Of a stretch of 5,479 nt of DNA, positions 1-4,411 are shown one piece after another; position 1 is the stretch's first letter, and every line of letters starts with the position of its first letter. The position numbers were made by a program, and so were the translations under genes. The notes under the pieces are model-generated. The model had not been told where the DNA came from. It was given only the letters and a program-made list of their open reading frames with translations, and searched no databases. The stretch spans positions 1 through 5,479 of the forward strand of contig SKKS01000467.1 of NCBI GenBank assembly GCA_007123625.1. Direction: 5' to 3'. The stretch comes from Paracoccaceae bacterium. GTDB taxonomy: Bacteria; Pseudomonadota; Alphaproteobacteria; Rhodobacterales; Rhodobacteraceae.

Positions 1-51
1 CACCAGCTTCACAGCCTCAAACTTGAACTCTTTCGTAAACTTCCGTCTCAT
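1..51 (-). CDS. IS3-family transposase OrfA, N-terminal 17 residues (partial)
   Basis: On the minus strand the ATG at 51-49 opens a frame that stays open to the window edge and reads MRRKFTKEFKFEAVKLV. This basic, helix-forming opening is typical of IS3-family OrfA proteins, whose N-terminal helix-turn-helix binds the element ends. A GGAG lies seven bases upstream of the ATG, a well-spaced ribosome binding site. In this family OrfA is normally followed by OrfB, the DDE catalytic part, made by a programmed -1 frameshift; both would lie left of the window. Only 17 residues are visible, so the family call rests on a short but characteristic match. Confidence 0.65.
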   Translation of the reverse strand, partial: MRRKFTKEFKFEAVKLV

Positions 52-114
52 TTCCGATCTCCGATTCCTTGGTCACGATCTTATCTTCGTGTCCACGAAA
101 CCGGCAGCAGCTCA
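1..114 (-). mobile_element. IS3-family insertion sequence, terminal part, running off the left edge
   Basis: This is the start-proximal end of an IS3-family element read on the minus strand. It holds an OrfA start (51-49), about 60 bases of leader, and a probable terminus near 111-114, where the minus strand reads TGAGCTGCTGCCGG. The boundary is inferred because the neighbouring IS1634-type transposase stops resembling its family at exactly this point (residue 396) and continues into unrelated sequence. Neither the opposite end nor a target-site duplication lies in the window, so the exact terminus is uncertain by a few bases. Confidence 0.6.
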
Positions 115-1301
115 AAGCGCGTCATTTCGGCCTCGGCGACGGCACGTGTGAACTGGCTATAGACCCCGCGGTCGGAGGCACGCCGCCCCCTGGCGGTTTT
201 CCCGGCGTCTTGTGCGTCGAGCTTGCCGACCATCTTCTCGGCTATGGCTTCGAGGTCCGCGATGCAGGCGCGACGCCGGTCATTCTGCTCCTCGGCCCGG
301 AAAGGGTCGTGGGCGACGATCAGGCGGTGGCCAGCGAAGATACCCTCTGCGAGACCGTCCGCATCGAGGGCGAGGTTTTGGAAGGTCTTGACGAGGTCAG
401 CGTAGCGGCGCGCGGGGACGGCAAGAATGAACTCCAGCTGGCGTCCGCCGCGATTCGCCAGCGCGGTCAGCTCACCGATGTTGTCGAGGCTAAGCAGCCC
501 GCGATCAGCGACAAGGATCACGCGTTGGATCGGGAAGCGTTCGAGAACGGTCGCCAGCATGGCCTGCAGCGTCTTCGTCTCGGCAACATTGCCAGGATAG
601 ACCGTGTGCATCAGCGGCAGGCCGTCAGCGGTCTGCACGACGCCCAGCACGAATTGGCGCGCGATGCCGCCCATCTCCTTGTTCATGCCGAAGGCGCGGA
701 TGTCGTCTTCGACGTGCCCCTCGCCGTGGATCCGCACGGTGGTCAAATCGTAGAACACGATCTCCAGATCCCGGTCCACCAGCGGCCTGATCTGCCTCGC
801 CAGTTCGGCCTCGACCCGGTCGGCGTGGTCCATCAGCGCATCCATGGCCCGCAGCAGGTGTTGGTGCGTGACCTTGTCGGGCATTGCCGGCATCGCGACC
901 GTGTCGAGCCAACGCAGGCAGCCCAGCTTGGAGTCGGGCGCGCAGAGACGATTGAACACCATGGCGCGCACCAGCGCCTCGACATCCAGTTTGCGTTTGC
1001 CCGAGCGCAGGGTGCGTCCGAGAGCCCGGTCGAAGCCAAGCTCTTTCCATAATTCGTGCAGCGCGAAGACATCGCCAAAGGCCTGAGCCGGTGCGTGCGA
1101 GATCTCGAGCTTCGCTGGCTCGTCGCGACCTGCCGCCCGGCACAGGCCACGGATCAATGCGTCGAGGTGATCATCCTGCATGCCGTCGATGTGCCCAAGG
1201 TTCGCAACGACCCTGTGCCGCGGCTTGCCCGCCTCGTTGCGGTAGGACTCCGCGATCTGCAGGTAGCGCCGACCGCCGCTTGCATTGATGCGCACGAACA
1301 T
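81..1301 (-). pseudogene. IS1634-family (IS4 superfamily) DDE transposase, C-terminally truncated
   Basis: The frame gives 406 residues from the ATG at 1301-1299. The start MFVRINASGGRRYLQIAE is the usual opening of IS1634-family transposases. The RNase H-like catalytic core shows the first aspartate in FYDLTT (D185) and the second in VADRG (D266), with the family segments GMNKEMGG (206-212) and YPGN (235-238) between them. Family members are usually clearly longer, around 500-600 residues, and the catalytic glutamate region near the C-terminus is absent. Family resemblance stops at about residue 396. The last ten residues, ending SWTRR, are read from the end of the adjoining IS3-family element, so the protein is a chimera and almost certainly inactive. 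No clear Shine-Dalgarno precedes the ATG. The family call is strong. The reason for truncation (IS3 insertion) is inferred, and the missing 3' part may lie beyond the IS3 copy outside the window. Confidence 0.85.
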
Positions 1302-1365
1302 GACGATGACGCTACGCCTATTCTTGCAATGTCGATATCATACCCACGTGTGACTACAGCAAAAT
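112..1365 (-). mobile_element. Remnant of an IS1634-family insertion sequence
   Basis: The element comprises the truncated transposase gene and its upstream leader. The transposase-proximal outer end is probably near 1345-1365, where the minus strand reads CTGTAGTCACACGTGG before the leader. The motif looks terminus-like, but the other end has been lost and the inverted repeat cannot be confirmed. Minus-strand TTGCTG followed by TATGAT in the same stretch could act as a transposase promoter, although the spacing is short at 14 bases. Both boundaries are estimates. Confidence 0.4.
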
Positions 1366-1438
1366 CGGCGGCGCGCCCACCTAAACCATTGATCGGACAG
1401 AGGCGTGTCACGCCGATCAGTCCCCATCCGGGGAGATT

Positions 1439-1741
1439 TTGTCGAACTTGGGAGACCTGTCTTTCAAAGAAGGGGAAGCAAAGCAACGCTCTCCTTTCAG
1501 TGTCGCATGAAGCAGGAACCGGCTTCTGGCCCTCGGTGCGCTGGACGGGATGAATCTGGAAGCGCGCTGCATCACTTTCGGGATGGTCGATACAGGCTGC
1601 AGGCCCAGCGAAGGGGCGTGCCTGACAGCGGCCCAGATCAGGCTGGATCACAAGGTGCCGCATATCTCGATTGAACCTGTCGGACGGCGGTTGAAATCGG
1701 CCTATGCCCGGCGTGTCATTCCACTGGCTGAGGTCAGTGGT
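1439..1741 (+). pseudogene. Phage-type tyrosine integrase, decayed internal fragment
   Basis: One reading frame (codons starting at 1439) resembles the middle of tyrosine recombinases common in Rhodobacteraceae. It shows LSFKEGEAKQRSPFSVA, then a TGA at 1508-1510, then RLLALGALDGMN, the box TGCRPSE with the catalytic arginine codon at 1601-1603, RLDHKVPHISI, and LKSAYARRVIPL up to 1726. The TGA sits where relatives, as I remember them, have tryptophan in SVAWI. The lysine of LKS is probably the beta-hairpin catalytic lysine. Resemblance ends at about 1735. The frame stays open to 1918, but the downstream residues do not look like integrase, and the HxxR and tyrosine motifs are absent. The N-terminal arm-binding and core-binding parts are also missing, probably lost upstream near the IS1634 remnant. 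It is a dead relic of an integrated element. An ATG at 1550 opens a 122-residue frame that an automatic annotator might call as a gene. Confidence 0.7.
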
Positions 1742-1976
1742 CGAGCGAAGCTGACGGCAGCATCCCAGCTTTCGGGACGGATCGTCAGCTGCTTAACTGG
1801 TTTTTCGCATTTGGGCTACAGAGGCCATGGCTTGCATTTCAGATGTTTTTCCGCAGCTCAAGCAATGGGTAGATCTTGTGGTGACTCTGAGAGATGCCGC
1901 AAGATGTTGATAAGTTGAGTATCTACGCGAAAACTTTGCCCGATTCCGTGCTGACTCTCTCCGGTTTTAAAGCGAC
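1742..1976. other. Non-coding debris between integrase relic and core genome
   Basis: No convincing gene lies on either strand. Base composition is less GC-rich than the flanking genes. The stretch holds a stem-loop at 1749-1790. Just after it, at 1800-1828, a segment (CATTTGGGCTACAGAGGCC) reads on the minus strand GGCCTCTGTAGCCCAAATG. This faintly recalls terminal repeats beginning GGCTCTGT of IS5/IS6-type elements. It may be a relic of a further insertion that truncated the integrase. No transposase accompanies it, so this is only a suggestion. Confidence 0.3.
1749..1790. repeat. Imperfect inverted repeat / stem-loop
   Basis: AGCTGACG at 1749-1756 is the exact reverse complement of CGTCAGCT at 1783-1790. 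Inside it TCCC (1763-1766) can pair with GGGA (1774-1777), giving a two-tier hairpin. On the plus strand a run of five T follows ten bases later, too far away for a standard intrinsic terminator. It may be part of an element end or a chance structure. Confidence 0.4.
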
Positions 1977-2288
1977 TCAGTGCGTCCAGACCTGACGACG
2001 GTCGGGCGAGAAATTCTCGGCATAGCCGTTCGCGCGGATGTTGGCGCGGCGGGTCTTGGGGTTCTGCACCACATATTCAATGCCGCGCGCCTTGGCGTAG
2101 GCTTCGGCTGCGTCGCGGGTTTCGAACTTCAGCCGGACCTGGCTGTCCATGTCGCCCGAGCTGGTCCAACCCATGAGCGGATCGATGCGCCGCGCCTCGG
2201 CAGGCGAGAACTCCAACACCCAGTCACGGGTGCGGGCGGTGCCGGACTGCATGGCGTTTCTGGCCGGGCGAAAGATGCGTGCGCGCAT
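1977..2288 (-). CDS. NADH dehydrogenase complex I accessory subunit, NDUFS4 family (ETC complex I subunit)
   Basis: The protein has 103 residues and matches the NDUFS4/AQDQ (18 kDa) family in length and motifs. It starts MRARIFRPARNAMQSG, carries the signature DPLMGWTSSGDMDSQV near residues 37-52, then YAKARGIEYVV, and ends NFSPDRRQVWTH. NDUFS4 is a supernumerary complex I subunit at the matrix/cytoplasmic arm junction that stabilises the NADH-binding module. Bacterial homologues occur in alphaproteobacteria, usually as stand-alone genes away from the nuo operon, as here. The ATG at 2288-2286 is supported by GAGG five bases upstream and a strong promoter at 2315-2343. The gene is intact, although the mobile-element debris begins immediately past its stop codon and I see no obvious terminator there. 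Transcription may run into that debris. Confidence 0.9.
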   Translation of the reverse strand: MRARIFRPARNAMQSGTARTRDWVLEFSPAEARRIDPLMGWTSSGDMDSQVRLKFETRDAAEAYAKARGIEYVVQNPKTRRANIRANGYAENFSPDRRQVWTH

Positions 2289-2314
2289 GGAAACCTCATG
2301 AAGTTATGGTGCAG

Positions 2315-2343
2315 ATTATCGGAAAACGGCCCCGGGTTTGCAA
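2315..2343 (-). promoter_or_regulatory. Sigma-70-type promoter of the NDUFS4-like gene
   Basis: On the minus strand TTGCAA (2343-2338) and GATAAT (2320-2315) are separated by exactly 17 bases, close to the housekeeping consensus. Transcription would start near 2308, giving a leader of about 20 bases that carries the GAGG ribosome binding site. The -35 box lies in the loop of a small GC-rich hairpin (2329-2348) and inside a wider inverted repeat (2325-2332 with 2373-2380). Confidence 0.6.
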
Positions 2344-2432
2344 GGGGCAGAAATTCACTGATGGAACTTGACGGGCCGTTGTTTGTGCACACATCGTAGA
2401 TCATAGGCCGCAGGATGCCAAGGACCCGGGTA

Positions 2433-2514
2433 GGTGCAAGCGGAAACAACACAGCGTCCGAAAGGAGGGAGCGAGGGGTAGGTCTTCCGGTCATGCGCCG
2501 TCCGCTTGCGCACC
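2433..2514. ncRNA. Candidate structured small RNA (strand uncertain, minus favoured)
   Basis: GCAAGCGGA at 2436-2444 is the perfect reverse complement of TCCGCTTGC at 2501-2509. Three more pairs (GGT 2433-2435 with ACC 2512-2514) extend the stem past a two-base bulge, making 12 pairs around a 56-base interior. Read on the minus strand, the interior is pyrimidine-rich and includes CTCCCTCC (2471-2464) and CCTCCTTTC (2468-2460). The latter equals the anti-Shine-Dalgarno tail of alphaproteobacterial 16S rRNA. Read on the plus strand, the interior has a GAAA tetraloop flanked by CC and GG. The feature sits in a 385-base gap with no protein gene, downstream of the DUF1127 gene. It does not show the SRP RNA or RNase P core motifs, nor a tRNA T-loop, and I could not convince myself it is 6S RNA. 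It remains a candidate only. Confidence 0.35.
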
Positions 2515-2530
2515 AATGGTATTGCGCACC
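2506..2530. repeat. Short direct repeat TTGCGCACC, two copies 16 bases apart
   Basis: TTGCGCACC occurs at 2506-2514 and again at 2522-2530. The first copy overlaps the right arm of the long inverted repeat. Between them, GCGC (2508-2511) and AAT (2515-2517) can pair with ATT and GCGC (2521-2527), skipping a three-base bulge, so a second local hairpin is possible. Two tandem nonamers could be a protein-binding site or part of the RNA fold. Confidence 0.4.
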
Positions 2531-2622
2531 CCCTGTGCAGGCAAGGCGCCGCTGCAAGAAAGCTGTATCCCATGCGCATGTTTTCGTGATCGCCCACGCG
2601 CAGCCATATCCCGAAACGCAAG

Positions 2623-2645
2623 ACGCCGCCGGGATGCGGCGGCGT
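2623..2645 (-). terminator. Hairpin terminator after the DUF1127 gene
   Basis: ACGCCGCCG at 2623-2631 pairs perfectly with CGGCGGCGT at 2637-2645 around the five-base loop GGATG. It begins 28 bases past the DUF1127 stop codon. On the minus strand it is followed by CTTGCGTTT, a weak T-rich tail, so it may act as a leaky intrinsic terminator or as a 3' stabilising hairpin. No plus-strand gene would use it. Confidence 0.5.
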
Positions 2646-2673
2646 GCGAGCGTGTGTCCGGCGCGGAAAGTCT

Positions 2674-2883
2674 TCAACGCATGTCGTTGACGATCCGGTC
2701 AATATCGCTGCGGCTCAGGCCGATATCGTCCAGTTCGCGGTCGGTCAGCTTGTTCAGTTGCGTGCGGGTGATGCGTTTGTCATTCCAGGTTTTGAAAACA
2801 GCGAAGGATTCGCCGAACGAAAACCCCCGGAACGCGCCAAACACACCCTCCGCATGGGGGCGGCTTTGCATGAAGAATGCCAT
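2674..2883 (-). CDS. Small DUF1127 (YjiS-like) protein
   Basis: The protein has 69 residues with a hydrophobic/aromatic start (MAFFMQSRPH). Its C-terminal half is the DUF1127 signature: FAVFKTWNDKRITRTQLNKL near residues 28-47, then LTDRELDDIGLSRSDIDRIV, an arginine/acid-rich helix pair. Small DUF1127 proteins are abundant in alphaproteobacteria. Those studied, such as CcaF1 of Rhodobacter sphaeroides and homologues in Agrobacterium and Brucella, are linked to RNA turnover, stress, or phosphate and carbon metabolism. The function of this copy is unknown. I chose the ATG at 2883-2881 because GGAG lies six bases upstream. The ATG at 2895 and the far upstream one at 3027 have no ribosome binding site and add residues unlike the family. 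A hairpin follows the stop, then the candidate small RNA. In R. sphaeroides a DUF1127 gene is cotranscribed with C-rich small RNAs, a parallel that makes this arrangement notable. Confidence 0.85.
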   Translation of the reverse strand: MAFFMQSRPHAEGVFGAFRGFSFGESFAVFKTWNDKRITRTQLNKLTDRELDDIGLSRSDIDRIVNDMR

Positions 2884-2941
2884 GAGGGACTCCATTGGCA
2901 AGGGGGTGAAAAGTGCCGAAGCATGATGCCTTGGTGCTGCT

Positions 2942-2970
2942 GATCTAGGCAGTTTGAAAACTTCCCACAA
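2942..2970 (-). promoter_or_regulatory. Possible promoter of the DUF1127 gene
   Basis: On the minus strand TTGTGG (2970-2965) and TAGATC (2947-2942) are 17 bases apart, about 60 bases ahead of the chosen start codon. The -35 box is fair and the -10 box is poor for the housekeeping sigma factor, so an alternative sigma factor could be involved. The sequence alone does not decide this. Confidence 0.3.
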
Positions 2971-3105
2971 GCCGCATTCGGCGCATACCCCACATGCGAA
3001 AAAGGCATGCCTGAAAGCGCGCTGCACGGGACCTTCCGTCTTCGCTGACTACAGGCTCTTGCGGGTGCGTCGAGGTCGGTGGCCAAAGGCTTGGCGCTGG
3101 CGGAT

Positions 3106-3120
3106 GTTCGTGCTTCGTGC
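3106..3120 (+). promoter_or_regulatory. Probable LexA (SOS) box upstream of ruvC
   Basis: The site reads GTTC, seven bases, GTGC, one mismatch from the GTTC-N7-GTTC box bound by LexA in alphaproteobacteria. It abuts a -10-like TAATGT (3121-3126), where a bound repressor would block the promoter, and lies 43 bases before the ruvC ATG. The -35 region (near 3098-3103, TGGCGG) is weak. ruvCAB is a known SOS target in several alphaproteobacteria, which makes the site plausible. The one mismatch and the short motif keep this tentative. Confidence 0.4.
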
Positions 3121-3163
3121 TAATGTCTCGCAAAAGGGCAGAACACAAGGCGGGGCAGCGGGT

Positions 3164-3670
3164 ATGCGGGTGATCGGGATCGATCCGGGGTTGCGCAACA
3201 TGGGCTGGGGCGTGATCGACGTTGCGGGGTCCCGGCTGGCCCATGTCGCGAACGGTGTCTGCACTGCAGATACATCGCTGACACTGGCGGCGCGACTGCT
3301 TGCACTGCACGGGCAACTGGTCGAGGTTCTGGCCCGGTTCAACCCGACCGAGGCTGCGGTCGAACAGACCTTCGTGAACAAGGATGCGGTGGCAACGCTG
3401 AAGCTGGGATCGGCCCGCGGGATCGCGCTGCTGGTGCCCGCACAGGCGGGACTGACGGTGGGCGAATACGCACCCAACGCGGTCAAGAAGGCGGTTGTGG
3501 GCGTGGGCAAAGCCGCCAAGGTGCAGGTCGATCACATGGTGCGCATGCAGCTTCCCGGCGTGGCGATCGCCGGACCGGACGCGGCCGATGCGCTGGCGGT
3601 GGCGATCTGCCACGCCTGGCACTGCCAGTCGGCGGGGCGTCTGGCGCTGGCCGTGGGGGCGGGCCGATGA
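3164..3670 (+). CDS. ruvC: Crossover junction endodeoxyribonuclease RuvC
   Basis: RuvC cuts Holliday junctions as a dimer, making paired nicks that DNA ligase can seal, the last step of homologous recombination and fork repair. The protein has 168 residues, close to the usual 160-175. It begins MRVIGIDPGLRNMGWG with the first catalytic aspartate D7. The others fit E67 (AAVEQTF), D139 and D142 (GPDAADALA), giving the full RNase H-fold acidic tetrad. YAPNAVKKAVVG (102-113) is also typical. The ATG at 3164 is the natural family start. The frame is open upstream to 2954, but those 70 extra residues do not resemble RuvC. Only a distant purine stretch (AAGGCGGGG, 3148-3156) could serve as ribosome binding site. 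The stop overlaps the ruvA start (ATGA), implying translational coupling in a ruvCAB operon. Confidence 0.97.
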   Translation: MRVIGIDPGLRNMGWGVIDVAGSRLAHVANGVCTADTSLTLAARLLALHGQLVEVLARFNPTEAAVEQTFVNKDAVATLKLGSARGIALLVPAQAGLTVGEYAPNAVKKAVVGVGKAAKVQVDHMVRMQLPGVAIAGPDAADALAVAICHAWHCQSAGRLALAVGAGR

Positions 3671-4350
3671 TCGGGCGCATTGCAGGGCGACTGATCCATC
3701 GCGGCAGCGACCATGTGCTGATCGATGTGGGCGGCGTGGGGTATATCGTCCATGTCTCGGACCGTACGCTGATGGGCCTGCCCGGACCGGGGCAGGTGGT
3801 GGCGCTATATACCGAACTGGTGGTGCGCGAAGATCTGCTTCAACTCTTCGGCTTTCCCACGCTTCTGGAAAAGGAATGGCACCGGCTGCTGACTTCGGTG
3901 CAGGGGGTGGGGGCGAAGGCGTCGATGGCGATGCTGGGCGCGCTCGGTCCCGATGGTGTGGCCCGCGCGATCGCGCTGGCCGACGCAGCCAGCGTGCGCA
4001 AGGCCCCGGGCGTGGGGCCGAAGCTGGCGCAGCGTGTGGTGCTCGAACTGCGCGACAAGGCGCCCGCGCTGATGGCGCAGGTCACGCCCGCGCCCGATCT
4101 GGTGGAAGCTGACGCGGAAGTGGGCGGGGACGCCAACGCTGCACCCGTCGCGCCCGCGAAGCCGCCCAAAGGCAGTGCGCCCCCCGCCGAGAGCGCCGCA
4201 GTCCCCGAGGCCATGTCGGCGCTGGGCAACCTTGGCTACGGCCCCGCCGACGCCGCCCGCGCCGTGGCAGAGGCGCAGGCCGCAACCCCCGACGCCGACA
4301 CCCCCGCCCTGATCCGCGCCGCGCTGCGGTTGCTGGCACCAAAGGGGTAG
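3667..4350 (+). CDS. ruvA: Holliday junction branch migration complex subunit RuvA
   Basis: RuvA tetramers hold the four-way junction in a flat, open form and load the RuvB motor. The 227 residues show domain I, an OB fold (1-64, MIGRIAGRL, VGGVGYIVHV), with the acidic pin residues E55 and D56 in VREDLLQLFGF, at the same positions as in E. coli. Domain II has two helix-hairpin-helix motifs, VQGVGAK (78-84) and APGVGPK (113-119). A flexible linker (about 138-180) leads to domain III (about 181-227, ALGNLGYGPADAARAV), which contacts RuvB. The protein is some 20 residues longer than the usual 200-205, all in an Ala/Pro-rich linker. The start overlaps the ruvC stop by four bases, so translation is probably coupled. 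Confidence 0.97.
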   Translation: MIGRIAGRLIHRGSDHVLIDVGGVGYIVHVSDRTLMGLPGPGQVVALYTELVVREDLLQLFGFPTLLEKEWHRLLTSVQGVGAKASMAMLGALGPDGVARAIALADAASVRKAPGVGPKLAQRVVLELRDKAPALMAQVTPAPDLVEADAEVGGDANAAPVAPAKPPKGSAPPAESAAVPEAMSALGNLGYGPADAARAVAEAQAATPDADTPALIRAALRLLAPKG

Positions 4351-4397
4351 GAGATGCGCGCCCCGGCCTTCGCATTGACCGGCACGGGTGTCAAACC

Positions 4398-4402
4398 TAA
4401 GG
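4398..4402 (+). promoter_or_regulatory. Ribosome binding site that decides the ruvB start
   Basis: AAGGA ends nine bases before the ATG at 4412. It lies directly against the ATG at 4403 and downstream of the GTG at 4388, so neither of those could use it. This favours 4412 as the ruvB start. Confidence 0.6.
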
Positions 4403-4411
4403 ATGGCCCCC

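Noticed and set aside
69..1052. Long plus-strand open frame of 327 codons
   Set aside because: It lies antisense to the transposase gene, has no recognisable motifs, and has the composition expected of a shadow of a GC-rich gene.
2460..2468. Perfect Shine-Dalgarno-like GAAAGGAGG on the plus strand
   Set aside because: No ATG, GTG or TTG follows within usable distance, so it does not mark a gene or leader peptide.
2571..2580. Ten-base palindrome CATGCGCATG followed by TTTT
   Set aside because: With no loop it cannot form a terminator hairpin. As an isolated site it has no supporting context.
2289..2673. tRNA, SRP RNA, RNase P RNA or tmRNA in the gap
   Set aside because: No T-loop (GTTCNANNC), SRP GGUCAGGUCCGNAAGG-type core, RNase P GAGGAAAGUCC or tmRNA end motif is present on either strand. 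6S RNA could not be confirmed by eye.
2674..3027. Longer 117-residue version of the DUF1127 protein
   Set aside because: The extra N-terminal residues do not resemble the family and its ATG lacks a ribosome binding site, while the ATG at 2883 has GGAG at good spacing.
2954..3163. 70-residue N-terminal extension of RuvC
   Set aside because: RuvC homologues start at MRVIGIDPG. The extension would also cover the probable SOS box and promoter.
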